A stretch of 64,000 nucleotides of DNA from Perkinsus marinus ATCC 50983 (Eukaryota > Perkinsozoa > Perkinsida > Perkinsidae). The stretch spans positions 239,494 through 303,493 of the forward strand of contig NW_003205333.1 of assembly GCF_000006405.1 (NCBI RefSeq). The letters run 5' to 3'. The notes beneath the pieces were generated by a model. The model was not told the DNA's origin and searched no databases. It was given only the letters and a program-made list of their open reading frames with translations. Numbering within the stretch: position 1 is the stretch's first letter; each line of letters begins with the position of its first letter. The position numbers and the translations under genes are program-made. Positions 1-10,556 of the stretch are shown one piece after another.

Positions 1-2
1 AG

Positions 3-1961
3 AGGAGAGAGGTCGAGAGAGTCTTAACTAAGGCACTGAAAGCCTTGGGTGGAGACCTGGCTGGTGACTACTATCCGCTTGCTGGCTCGGATAGCTATCC
101 TGAGAAGCCTGGGGGAATGAGTGCCGCTGAGGAGCATCAAATGCGTGAAGATCACTTCCTCTTCCAAGAGCCTGACTCTACTCTTTTACTGTCGTCTGGT
201 ATGGGCCGACACTGGCCGGATGCTCGTGGTATCTTTGCCAACGATCAGAAGAACTTCCTGGTTTGGGTGAATGAAGAAGATCACATGAGAATCATATCCA
301 TGCAGAAGGGTGCCGACATTAAGACTGTTTTCACTCGATTCTGTGATGCAGTTAACAAAGTGCAGGAGGTTGTTAAGCAAGAAGGCTACGACTTCATGCA
401 TAATGACCATCTCGGTTACGTCCTCACATGTCCAAGCAACCTTGGCACTGGTCTTCGTGCATCTGTCATGGTGAAGGTCCCACTACTCTCAGCTAGGCCC
501 GACTTCAAGGATATCTGTAAATCCTTGCACCTTCAAGCTCGTGGTGGTGCTGGAGTTGACAGCGCCAGTGTTGGTGGTATCTGGGACATCTCCAATAGTG
601 ATAGAATTGGCAAGTCTGAGGTCGAGCTCGTGAACATCATGATCTCTGGATGCTCGAAGATCGTTCAGATGGAGCAGGCATTGGAGAAGGGCGATACAGC
701 TGCTTTCGAGGCACTCAAACCCGCCAGCACCAAATCGTCTTCTGGTGATCACCCTGACTACTCGACCATGCCTGGCCTCGGCGACGACGAGTTCCCTGGA
801 TTCCCCCATGAAGATTGCCCAGCTGACATGCCAGACCTTTCTGAGCATCATAGTGTCATGGCCGACGTGTTAAAGGCTGATCCTGAGATATATGCCAAAC
901 TAAAAGACAAGAAAACGCCGAACGGAGTTAGCCTCGCGAAGTGCATCAAAACCGGGATGGACAACAAGGGGCATCCTATGATAAAAACAGTCGGTATGGT
1001 AGCTGGTGATGAGGAGAGCTACGAGGTCTTCAAAGAGCTATTCGATCCTGTCATCGACCAACGCCATGGTGGTTACCCTCCTGATGCCAAGCACCCCACT
1101 GATCTAGACTATACCAAACTCCTCGATACTCCAATTGATCCCTCTCAAAACTACGTCATATCCACTAGAGTGAGGACGGGTCGCAGTGTGCGTGGAATTA
1201 GACTTCCACCATCTTGCACCAAAGAAGAGAGGAGAGAGGTCGAGAGAGTCTTAACTAAGGCACTGAAAGCCTTGGGTGGAGACCTGGCTGGTGACTACTA
1301 TCCGCTTGCTGGCTCGGATAGCTATCCTGAGAAGCCTGGGGGAATGAGTGCCGCTGAGGAGCATCAAATGCGTGAAGATCACTTCCTCTTCCAAGAGCCT
1401 GACTCTACTCTTTTACTGTCGTCTGGTATGGGCCGACACTGGCCGGATGCTCGTGGTATCTTTGCCAACGATCAGAAGAACTTCCTAGTTTGGGTGAATG
1501 AAGAAGACCACATGAGAATCATATCCATGCAGAAGGGTGCCGACATTAAAACTGTTTTCACTCGATTCTGTGATGCAGTTAACAAAGTGCAGGAGGTTGT
1601 TAAGCAAGAAGGCTACGACTTCATGCATAATGATCATCTCGGTTACGTCCTCACATGTCCAAGCAACCTTGGCACTGGTCTTCGTGCATCTGTCATGGTG
1701 AAGGTCCCACTACTCTCAGCTAGGCCCGACTTCAAGGATATCTGTAAATCCTTGCACCTTCAAGCTCGTGGTGGTGCTGGAGTTGACAGCGCCAGTGTTG
1801 GTGGTATCTGGGACATCTCCAATAGTGATAGAATTGGCAAGTCTGAGGTCGAGCTCGTGAACATCATGATCTCTGGATGCTCGAAGATCGTCCAAATGGA
1901 ACAGGCATTGGAGAAGGGCGATACAGCTGCTTTCGAGGCACAGCTTCCTACGTCTGACTAA
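3..1961 (+). CDS. Arginine kinase family, tandem two-domain fusion, 5' truncated
   Basis: Phosphagen kinase that reversibly moves phosphate between ATP and a guanidino acceptor, most likely arginine; a cytosolic energy buffer. The frame is open from the window edge, so the 5' end is missing. It holds the C-terminal catalytic half of one kinase domain (to about nt 713), a Ser/Pro/Asp/Glu linker, and a second complete domain. Visible motifs are the STRVRTGRS nucleotide-site motif (domain 2), [12 protein letters not shown] in both domains, and the reactive-Cys motif [13 protein letters not shown] in both. The two domains repeat with a period of 1227 bp (409 codons). Positions 1-713 and 1228-1940 differ at under a dozen sites, apparently all synonymous. 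No intron is seen. Specificity for arginine rather than another guanidine is inferred from family resemblance. Confidence 0.95.
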   Translation, partial: RREVERVLTKALKALGGDLAGDYYPLAGSDSYPEKPGGMSAAEEHQMREDHFLFQEPDSTLLLSSGMGRHWPDARGIFANDQKNFLVWVNEEDHMRIISMQKGADIKTVFTRFCDAVNKVQEVVKQEGYDFMHNDHLGYVLTCPSNLGTGLRASVMVKVPLLSARPDFKDICKSLHLQARGGAGVDSASVGGIWDISNSDRIGKSEVELVNIMISGCSKIVQMEQALEKGDTAAFEALKPASTKSSSGDHPDYSTMPGLGDDEFPGFPHEDCPADMPDLSEHHSVMADVLKADPEIYAKLKDKKTPNGVSLAKCIKTGMDNKGHPMIKTVGMVAGDEESYEVFKELFDPVIDQRHGGYPPDAKHPTDLDYTKLLDTPIDPSQNYVISTRVRTGRSVRGIRLPPSCTKEERREVERVLTKALKALGGDLAGDYYPLAGSDSYPEKPGGMSAAEEHQMREDHFLFQEPDSTLLLSSGMGRHWPDARGIFANDQKNFLVWVNEEDHMRIISMQKGADIKTVFTRFCDAVNKVQEVVKQEGYDFMHNDHLGYVLTCPSNLGTGLRASVMVKVPLLSARPDFKDICKSLHLQARGGAGVDSASVGGIWDISNSDRIGKSEVELVNIMISGCSKIVQMEQALEKGDTAAFEAQLPTSD

Positions 1962-2685
1962 TTGTGTCTTCATTAGCTGTAAATACTGATGAGTTATGAA
2001 CTTTCAACTATCACTATCAAGACGTTTATAAATAGTGATGATGACTGATAACTGTTGTCTTTGTTCGAACTTGCATTGAGTTTCTTTACAGTCTCGCATA
2101 CGGCCGAACTCTCCGGCGTAGAGTCTAGGCGAAAATCGAGAAGAACTAGAATACTCCAGAAACCCTGCCACAACGCGGATTCTTACTACAAACGCGCGTC
2201 CTCATCTCACTATCGTCCACAGGCATGTGATAACACACTGGATAGGGAAGCAAGTCTAAGTAAGTTGTGTGCATGGTCATGGAGATAACTACACATTCAT
2301 GAGTCTGGGATACAGATGATGGCAGAGTTGTAATTGTTGTATGAATAGTCTCCGGTGTGGGATGATCACTGCCTCGTGAGACAGCTTCTGGAGCGGTACA
2401 ACGCCTCCAACCAGTTCTCTTGGTGCTATCTACTTCCCAGTACTTGCGGAGGATTATTGTGTGAGTTAACATGTGGACACAAAAAGTACTCCGAACGTCT
2501 GTTTCCACGATGCGAAGTGGAAGCTGGTCAGCGAACCCACACCGTTCGAAGGCCTTGCCAATTTCTGATCTAATAAGGTCATCACGACACCGTCCTAGAC
2601 GGCCCAAGAGGCTCCCATCTCTGGGGGGTTCTCCCTCTGGGTTATGCTGCGCCGTGGTTGCTGACAAAACTCAACAGGCTTGACG
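1962..2685. other. Intergenic, between convergent genes
   Basis: Lies between the arginine kinase stop and the stop of the minus-strand SMYD gene. It starts with an AT-rich stretch typical of a 3' UTR. A 173-codon open frame at 2667-2146 (-) begins 18 nt past the SMYD stop. Its first third reads like protein, but the rest is biased and shows no known motif, so it is not called as a gene. Confidence 0.4.
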
Positions 2686-4402
2686 TCAGGGGTCGATTAT
2701 GCTCAGCATTTGCTGTAACCAATCAGTAACGTTATCCTCGCCAACTACTGGCGATACCAGTGCTCGAATCTCGTCGACTACGAATGGTTTGATAGCACTA
2801 AAAGGCCCAAAGGCCAACTCGAGACACAGTCGAATATCAACAGGGCAGTCTATCGTCGATTCATGCTGCTCGTCTTCACTAGTAGCAATGGCGAGGACTT
2901 GACTGAACACGTAGTTGATTGCCACTTCAGCAAGGTAGGGATCGTTGGGAGGCAGATGACTTTGGCAAAAGGACACAACGCCACTCCACTGGTCAGCGGC
3001 GGCCTGAAACTGTCCGATCTCGAGCAGAGCTCGGCAGCGTTCCGTCATAATGTGTGTACAGTCTTTAGCTAGGAACCGCCGGTCGCCACTCTGAGACTCT
3101 GAGAAACATCTGCTAAGTAGACTCTAAACGCTACGCTCCTGTCCTCACCTAAGAGCTCTGCAGTTTTCTCGAGACGGTCCATCGGCTCGAGCACCTTCAA
3201 CTGCAACCGATCTTGCAAGGTGAATGGCATGATAACAACCGAGTCATCGTCGTCTTCCTTAGTGCAAGCTGGACAATTACAGCTGAAGTCTCGTGCGAGG
3301 TGCTTTTGTCGAACAGCTTTCGGCTCACAGAGCAAATCGCTGCCGATGTAACTGATCAAAATGAGTTGTCACTAAGAGGACCATCCGTCGTCTCACGAGA
3401 TGGTCAGCTCTTGGCCTCGCTTGACATCAGTACACGTCCGGAACCACGTGAGGTCTCCAAGGGAGGCTCTTGTAACGTTTGGCGTGCACGAGTGGTTGAA
3501 CATCGAAGCAACCGGGTACACAGCAGTTCCAGTGAGGTAGCGGTTATGATCTTCATAGGATGCGGCCTGAGGGCTCATGCTTACGTTGGACCGCCGTTGT
3601 TTCCTACTAGTTCTGGGAAAGTGTAGAAACCCATGGAGTTAAGACGGGCTGCATCGGTCAATGCTGCCTGCCATGTGGACTCGTCGAGCAATTCCCGTAA
3701 GGGATGGAGATTTCGGACCTCACCAGGGAGGGAACCAATCGTCGGATACATCCTAAAAGTCAGGCTCAGTAGGGCCACGTCACTAAGAAGGTCAGTCACA
3801 CTCACTCTATCAAAGCAGCAGCCACAGCCGTCGTATCAGTGATGTCCTCCGAGAGCAACTTCTGGTCCATCACCGAGACCACGGGTCGATCCATGAGAAT
3901 GAGCGTACCTGTACATCATGATACCATGCGACAGGACTGAAAAGGCCCTTACCAGCTTCCAAGTCCTCCCTCGCCACCATGCCGAAGCCAGCTCCCTCGA
4001 CCTCATCCACTGCAACCTGTGAGCTCACCACGAAGGACACCCTGGGAATCCCATCGTCCACGGCATCAGCCGGCACTGCGCTGCTCGCCTGCAGAGACCA
4101 CTGTACCACAGCTCTTGTCTGGTCTGCCATCAACTCACTGGTTTCAACCCGAGCGCCGATACCAATCTCATCCCAGACCTTTCCGCAGGAGTTATCTCCA
4201 TCTTTCCCAGTTCGGATACATTCCCAGGGTCGCTGGCCCACGCCGAGAAGCGTTTCTCCCGAATGATACGTCCACGAGCACTCGCCATCATAGCCTTCAG
4301 GTCAACCAAGGCGTCAAGACAGGGATGCGCCATCCCTAAGATTGGTGTTGGTTCTCTCGCGTGGGACTCAGCCTTCGCTCGCTTCGCCGACGGATCGCTC
4401 AT
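2686..4402 (-). CDS. SMYD-type SET-domain lysine methyltransferase
   Basis: Predicted SAM-dependent protein lysine methyltransferase of the SMYD class, about 440 aa in seven exons. The start MSDPSAKRAKAE leads to the SET N-terminal motif GAGFGMVAREDLEAG, then the SAM/substrate motif FNHSCTPNV, then ELTISYIG and the post-SET cysteines CNCPAC. A helical TPR-like C-terminus containing ERCRALLEIGQF follows. Introns are GT-AG and about 41, 44, 41-53, 41, 45 and 50 nt; removing them gives one continuous reading that matches SET order. No MYND zinc finger is visible, so the substrate may differ from animal SMYDs. It starts 125 nt after the upstream gene's stop on the same strand. The second and fourth splice sites each have in-frame alternatives. 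Confidence 0.85.
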
Positions 4403-4527
4403 TCAAGACGATTTCTGCGTCCGGGCGTTTCCCCCACTTCACTGCAATAACACAAAAGCCTCTATCCATCAGGAAATGGTACAACTGTATCCGGCCCTGT
4501 GTGCAGGGAAGGATCGTGCATTATACG

Positions 4528-7260
4528 TTAGGCGAACATATCATCTATATCATCGATATCGGCAAGTACTCCAGCATTGGAGGGTGTCTCCATAGGCAGC
4601 GACTGAGAACAACCGACTCTACCTCCTTCATAGTCAGCCGATCTCACATCATCGTCCGGTGTAACATCATCATCCGGGGTCATCGCCGGTATAGCATCCT
4701 GGGTCATCGGAGGCAGCTCCATCTCCTCCTCGGTGTCCACGTCCGAGCCCTCCTCTGGGGGCTCTGGAGACGGTCGCCAGTCCATTGAGAACACCAGTAA
4801 TGTCTTGTCATCCTCGCTACCACGCTGACAGATGAATACATCCCTACAACTGCATGACCTTCTCCTCACCTTTTCCGCGATCTCCATAAGGTCATTGATA
4901 CCTTCGTCCAGTTTGCCCAACGCCCTGTACTTCCTCAAGTAGCTTATCACCTGAGGGCCTCATACGGCTCCCGAACGACGTCACTCAAGGTTCACCTCTT
5001 CATTGTCTATTTTATCCCAGATGCCGTCCGTCGCCACCACAACGAACTCATCCTGGTCGAAGTCTATGGGTGTAGTGACGATCTCAGGTTCCGCACTAAC
5101 GTACCTTCGAGACAAGACAGCTACTCCTATCCATGAGAAGACACCCTTCTCACGCTTGGGGTTCCTTCATTTGGTAGTCACCGAATGCCCGGGATACTGC
5201 CAGTCCTTGAAGGCCTCGCAGATCCTGCTTCACCACGCGCCATACTCCTGCTACTTGCCACACTTTTCCTAAGTTACCATCATCCTCCCTCCTCCTCCCC
5301 GACCCAACCCTCACCTTTTGGTAGTGCTTCAATTCGCTTTCGCTCCTCATCATTATCCGGTTTATGATCCTGTGTCAGCTGCACTGCCTTCCCACCACGA
5401 CACAGGACCTACATACACCAAATTCACCTACACCGAGAGCGCCCCAGGGCTCCTACCGCCCGAGTGTCCCCCAAGTGCGCCGTCATCAAGCTCAGCTCCC
5501 CCTCGAGGTTAGGTCCATAGAACACCACAACACATGCAGTGCCTGACGACCTCATTTACTCTCACCCAGTTTTCACTACCCAAACTACATCCACTGGTGT
5601 CTTTCCGTTTCTTGCCAAAGCTGCTCGTGAAGTTATGCTCAGTCACTTCGAATCCTTTCCTCTGAAATGATGATCATATTATACCATTCCTTCCCCTCCT
5701 CTCCAGACCCACCACGAACTTCTCCAATTTCTTCATTTCCCCCGGCCCACCCTCCTTCCGCTGTCGCGGAGTGTTCTGCAGCTGAGCCGCGATATTCCGG
5801 AATAAATGCTGCGATACGTAACTAAGAGCAGCCAATGCGAACCCCAGCTCCAAAGGCCTCCATCTACTCCACACAGCATTGCCCTCCGTGACCATCGAGG
5901 ACCCCACCAATGATGCCGCACGCGTAGGTCTCCTGAGGAAGGACGACGTGATAGAGCTGGTTAACTACTAGACCAAACTCACATCAGCTCCCTCAGGGAG
6001 GAGTGAGGCTACTGGCAGGCGCTTCTTCTCCAGATACCGGTCCTCACAGAGGGCTACACCTAAAGGTCCACCTTGCCACCCAGGATTCCCTGTATGCGTT
6101 TCCCTATACTCGATTCTATCTCAGGCGTCCCCCTGTCATCAGATCGACTGACCTTTCTGGGGGTTCGGCCGTTGACCATAGTGCCCTCGAATGTTCTGCC
6201 ATACGTCAATCTCAATATCCTCCTCCTCATCATCCTCTTCCTCCTTCTCCCCCTCCTTAGCCGCCTCATCACTGCTTCCAGCTGTCATACTCACATCCCC
6301 AGTCGTGGTGGGAGACTCCCCCGTGGGCTCCTCCGTACGAACCTACCAAGACTGCCTCTCAACCATACTGCTAGCATCGAACCCCCCCCCCCCCCCCACA
6401 TCCATCTTACTACCTTAACATTCACTGCGCTGAACTGACCATTATCCTCGGCTATATCGAAGGTCACTGGCATCCCTGTATCCAACTTCTCTCTAGGAAC
6501 GAACACCTTCCTCCTCCCCCTCTTAATCTCATCGACACTCTAATCACTCACATCTCATTGGCATCGAGTAAATCACGTCGGTTGAAGTAGAGGTCGTCCT
6601 GGCTGGCTGAAGTGTCTTCATCCTCCTCATTTTCCTCTGCTCCCTCAGGCGATCCAACAACGGTGATATACCCAAAATGGCGCTGTGGGGAGTAACTGCA
6701 GACATGATCAGCTCTCAGCGATTCTGAGGTTGGCTCGCGCCTCGCCTTACAATTTAATTCGGCCCTTCAGGGCTCCTCCATCCTCAGACGAGGGCATCTC
6801 GGCAGCTTCATTTGAATTGGCTAATTCTACAGATTCCGTAGTCAGCACTTGAGTTTGTGCGTTAAAATAAGAACCCAGCCCGGGATTGAACCTGGGTGAT
6901 CCTCATGAGCGCCGTCAAACCACCCCATTCACCCACGTCCACTGATCTTTCCCCGGGACCACACACATCCACCATCCCTCTCCGGCCTCCATATATACCG
7001 AAGTCCCATCAGGCAGCGTCGAACCGAATTTGATCGGCAGATCAGCAACTGTCGGGGACGATGGCCTCGTCGGGGCCACAGCGTCGTCTTCATCGACCTG
7101 AAGACTACTCCTACCACATGGAGGTAGCTGCGACTGCTACCATGGTCTGCTTCTCTGGGGCTTCCTCATTTGACACTCTAACCCGCTTAGTAGGAGGCGG
7201 ACTCGACTCTTCTGTGGGCTCTGCCGGGCCCACCATCGATGCAGTGTCAGTAGTAGACAT
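4528..7260 (-). CDS. Cold-shock domain / PP2C phosphatase fusion protein
   Basis: About 630 aa in roughly 16 exons. Residues 1-130 are low-complexity acidic/Pro sequence (start MSTTDTASMVGPAEP) with a Trp-rich stretch containing GWWMCVVPGKDQW. Residues 135-221 form a cold-shock domain: GRIKFYSPQRHFGYI, then DLYFNRRDLLDANE and GMPVTFDIAEDNGQFSAVNV. Residues 222-265 are an acidic linker. Residues 270-571 form a PP2C (PPM) phosphatase in correct motif order: ALCEDRY, VLDGHGG, AHLGDTRAV, LTQDHKPDN, GLAVSRAFGD, VVATDGIWD, SEDDKT. An acidic tail follows. One exon (about 6344-6155) holds both the linker after the cold-shock domain and the PP2C N-terminus, which is the main evidence for a true fusion. 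Introns are mostly 41-55 nt; two near the linker are about 69 and 93 nt, one with a G14 run. PP2C is a metal-dependent Ser/Thr phosphatase and the cold-shock domain binds single-stranded nucleic acid, so an RNA-targeted phosphatase is inferred. Confidence 0.8.
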
Positions 7261-7336
7261 ATGGACCAACCGCAACTACGATCACAACGAGCGCCCCTCC
7301 GAAGAAGCAACAGACTCAATCGAAGCAAGGATACAT

Positions 7337-10300
7337 TCAACCACTCTCGTCAGAGGCCTCATCACTGCTGCTACTGTCATCATCATCATCACTGCCACTA
7401 CTCCCACTCGAACCAGACTCGCTATCAGACTCCTCCGACGAGCTCTCCTCATCCTCTTCTTCATCTCCCTTCCGTCGCTTCTTATTCGCTGGGGAACTCT
7501 GAGACGAACCTTTCCACGACTTAGGCCAACTTGACGGTCGTACATCGTCCGTCTTCCTTCTCTTACTGCTCGTATTCTCAGCCTTTTCCTCCTCCTCCGG
7601 GGCGCCTTTGGAAGTCGACACGTACGCCTGAATGCATCACCAATACCCCCAACCCGCTATTCACCAACTATAGAAATCTCAACAGAATCAACACCATGTA
7701 CCACAGAAGGCCCGGGATACTCACAATCGCTGTCTACAGGGACGAGACACCTCGCTGCTCTATTACACGCCCCCATCTTACTCGGGCTTCCTCAACAGTA
7801 ATAGGTCGCTTGAACCAAGCACTCAGGTCCTTAGCCTCCGATTCAGCAGCATCCCGCGGTCGGCTGGGCAGAGACTCTATCCTGACCTTCGACCGCCGCC
7901 TGAAATGGAACTCCTATAAACAGACGACAGTCCCCATCCTACTTCCCATTCACACCGAACCCAGCGCTCTGCTTCTTCCTTAGGAGCATCTTCGGACCAA
8001 TAGGGCCATACACTGCCGGCTTGTCCTTAGCCGAGGGGACGTAAAATAAAAACTACGAGGATATGACAAATTCGTTTTCGTGGAAAAACACTACCTCAGT
8101 TTCCTCGTCTCCTTTCTGCCTTATTTGCCCTTCGTTGGACCAGACAAACGATCGGCCCTGACAGGCATCGACTCAAGCGCCGCGCGGGTGGACAAGGGGT
8201 TATTCTCACCTTATCCAGAGGAGTGTCACTAAGTGCGTTCGGATCCGCACTTTCAGGCTTCTGGTAGTATCCAAACTGGGGACCTGAGCGCATTCAAGAC
8301 TACTAGTGTGAAAAATGTATGAGCAATGCGGACACATCTCGTTCCTTGGGATATGGAAAACGGCAAAAGACCGGATATGGCAAACTTCCACCGACAACGT
8401 GTAAATTTGCGCACTCCATTTGACTGATTTCCACTTGAAATTTACCTTTTTTGATACACTGAAGACTATTCTAATACCGTAATAAATGACAAAAGAAGAG
8501 TATAGGGAATACGGAACACACTCGCGGTGATGAGGAGTGGCAATGTTCCGAATACTGTAAACTTCCATGATGTCTAAATTCAGTGATTTCCACTTGAAAT
8601 TGAGCTTTCTGAATACCACACCAGGAAGACCTACATCCGAATTCAACATCCTCATCCTCAGAATCGCTGTCCCTATTCCCCTCTCTGCGAAGGACCGCAC
8701 CCGTCCAAGGCGGCGGCGGCGGTGCTGCGCTGGACGACGAAGCCCCAGTACTGCCAGCTCTCTTCCGGTTGCCGTTACTTCCCGGCATGACACTTTCAGG
8801 GGGCTCGTCAAACTTAACCTGAACTCCTCTCTACTACATCTTCGCTTTCCTCGGATGAGCTCACAAGTTTTCACAAATACTGCAACAAAATTCAGGTAAG
8901 GTGTAAAAATTGCATTTTGTCACCAACACACGAAGTTGACCATGTGCATATTTTTCCCCCCACACTTTCTGAAACAGACTCCAAACTCCTACTTGAATAT
9001 AATCATGTTCTAGATAGAGGTCGATGTTAGGAAGGAGTGGTAGGACTCTCTTCACATGCTTCTTCCGCTTGAACGTAGGGTGGTAAAGTAGACGACTTTT
9101 ACCAAACTGATAGGACGCTATAGCCAAGACTCACTCCGTCATCTCAAGACGCTCACCTCAGCATCTACCTCCTTAGCCTCCTCAAAGGACTTCTCAGCTA
9201 CATCAACTACTTCCCGCTCTGTTGGGACTAACAAAAAATCAATGTTACCAACTAGCATGCTACTACTGCTGATTCCGCTCATCACGACTTCGACAATGAT
9301 TCGAAATTACCATCGATTTTCTCAGCCTTCTTTTTCTGCTGTTTTTTCTGCAACTCCAACACCTCAGTGACTCTATCGTGTCCAGTGTCCAGGAAAATGT
9401 CGTTCGCCATGATCTTAGGTCGCCTCAAGAAGTGAGCAGTGTACACTGTGCTGGCCGCTGAATAGAAATCAAAGTAAACGAGGAGTAGAGGGCAGGAGCT
9501 CACCTGGGCTCGTCTCCCGAGACTCCGGTGGTTCAACCGAAGTCACCTTCCCAACAGCAGTCGTATCGACCCCGGGTGTCTCTGATGACATTTGTGCATG
9601 CGTGCAAATCATCATCACCATTACCTGTGCTGTTCCCGATGAGCGAATTGAGAGAGATGTTCTCTGGGGGCTTCGACGAGAGTAGCGCCAAGTCCTCAGG
9701 GTCCAGCTTAGCTCGGTCCGAACCCGACAAAGGCTTGCATGCAGCATACCTACAGTGTGTGCCAAATGTTATATAAATATCAACAAAAACGCGCTATTGC
9801 CCAACAGTGGTCTATCTAAGCCCTTGTGCGTGGTTTCCGACATCCTACTCAGCATTCGAACCTTCGCATCTACTTACTCTACAGAGCTAACGAGTGAACG
9901 AAAATTGTCCACCGCTCGAGAATTCAACAATATCGAGATTGAATATTCTATGAAGAGAAGCAGCGCCAAGACGAGAGCTGCACAGCATCCTCTCTACGTA
10001 CATGGTAGGGTCGATGAGATCAATAAAGCCCAGCCTGGCCTCATCCACAATAGAGGTGACCGGCTCGAGGGCGCCAAAGGTATATCGGAACTTAGACAGC
10101 TCTTGTGTGGATACCTATAATAGCAATACAGATCTCCTTTATACCACTCCTCCTTCACTTACCTCCATGGGAACGACCTTGAAGCCCGAATCAGGAACCG
10201 GCGTATCCACGTGGAACTGGTAGTCTACCGCAAGGGTCTGCCACAGAGGAGCTGCCAAATCGCTTTACACGTTAGGAGGCGTACGGCTTGTATCATATTA

Positions 10301-10556
10301 GCATTCCGTAGAATGCCGAGTTTATTCAGAGCGTCCTTATCCAGAGTCTTCAGCTTTTCATTGCGAAGTTCAGCATTGGCGCGGGCGGCCACTTCCCTGC
10401 AAGGACGCTGAGGCCCTCACCTATGCAGCGTACCCACCTATTCCGCTCCCGAATCTGATGACGGCTACGGTGAGTCGAATGGTGGCCCTTCTCACCTGCC
10501 CGACTGCCAGCAGATGAGCCGCCGTTGCTAGCTGTCGTACTGGCCTTGGACGACAT
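7337..10556 (-). CDS. PAF1: RNA polymerase II-associated factor Paf1
   Basis: Subunit of the Paf1 complex, which travels with RNA polymerase II and supports elongation and histone modification in the nucleus. The start is MSSKASTTASNGG, followed by an Asn/Leu-rich helix (NAELRNEKLKTLDKDAL). Paf1-like blocks then occur in the family order: ARLGFIDLIDP, RAKLDPEDLALL, AEKSFEEAKE, RVLPLLPNIDLYL, VKFDEPPESV, EFLFYVPSAKDKPAVYG, and a long acidic Ser/Glu/Asp tail with KRRK basic patches ending at a TGA at 7337. At least ten introns occur. Most are 41-55 nt, but three are larger: about 230 nt near 9740-9970, about 170 nt near 8820-8990, and about 350 nt near 8285-8640. The first two contain dispersed repeats and the third a repeated short motif. 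Exons near 7620-7860 are uncertain. Identification rests on ordered weak motifs plus the acidic tail. Confidence 0.82.
8880..8970 (-). repeat. ATATGCACATG dispersed element inside a Paf1 intron
   Basis: On the minus strand it has GGGGAAAAATATGCACATGG, TTGGTGACAAAATG and CCTGAATTTTGTTGCAG. The last word may also serve as a splice acceptor. Confidence 0.6.
9780..9905 (-). repeat. Dispersed repeat with pol III B-box-like core, copy in Paf1 intron
   Basis: Read on the minus strand it contains GGTTCGAAT, then ATGTCGGAAA-CACGC and GGGCTT. The same order of words occurs at 10960-11050. The GGTTCGAAT core resembles a tRNA T-arm/B box, so a tRNA-derived SINE is possible. No complete tRNA fold can be drawn. 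Confidence 0.45.

Noticed and set aside
186-851. Minus-strand frames inside the arginine kinase
   Set aside because: Antisense shadows of a strongly coding plus-strand gene; they recur in both domains only because the domains repeat.
2146-2667. 173-codon minus-strand frame next to the SMYD stop
   Set aside because: No motif, composition like read-through of non-coding DNA, and no splice continuity with SMYD.
3780-3805. A possible 23-nt intron in SMYD
   Set aside because: Acceptors giving 41 or 53 nt are also in frame and fit the usual intron size better.
6380-6398. C14 homopolymer (G14 on the coding strand)
   Set aside because: Lies inside an intron of the cold-shock/PP2C gene and is prone to sequencing error; not interpreted further.
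6855-6930. tRNA-like A and B boxes on the minus strand (TGGTTTGACGG and GGTTCAATCCC)
   Set aside because: They fall across a 45-nt intron and the next exon of the cold-shock/PP2C gene, and the acceptor halves do not pair.
8815-8865. Acidic Ser/Glu-rich exon in Paf1 (SSSEESED) requiring a 19-nt intron
   Set aside because: A canonical 46-nt intron covers this stretch, so the acidic reading is probably chance.
10462-10485. CCGTAGCC word resembling the start of the spliced leader of dinoflagellates and Perkinsus
   Set aside because: Only about eight bases match and it lies inside a Paf1 intron. A similar word near 19826 is also chance, at a splice donor complement. No leader RNA gene is supported.
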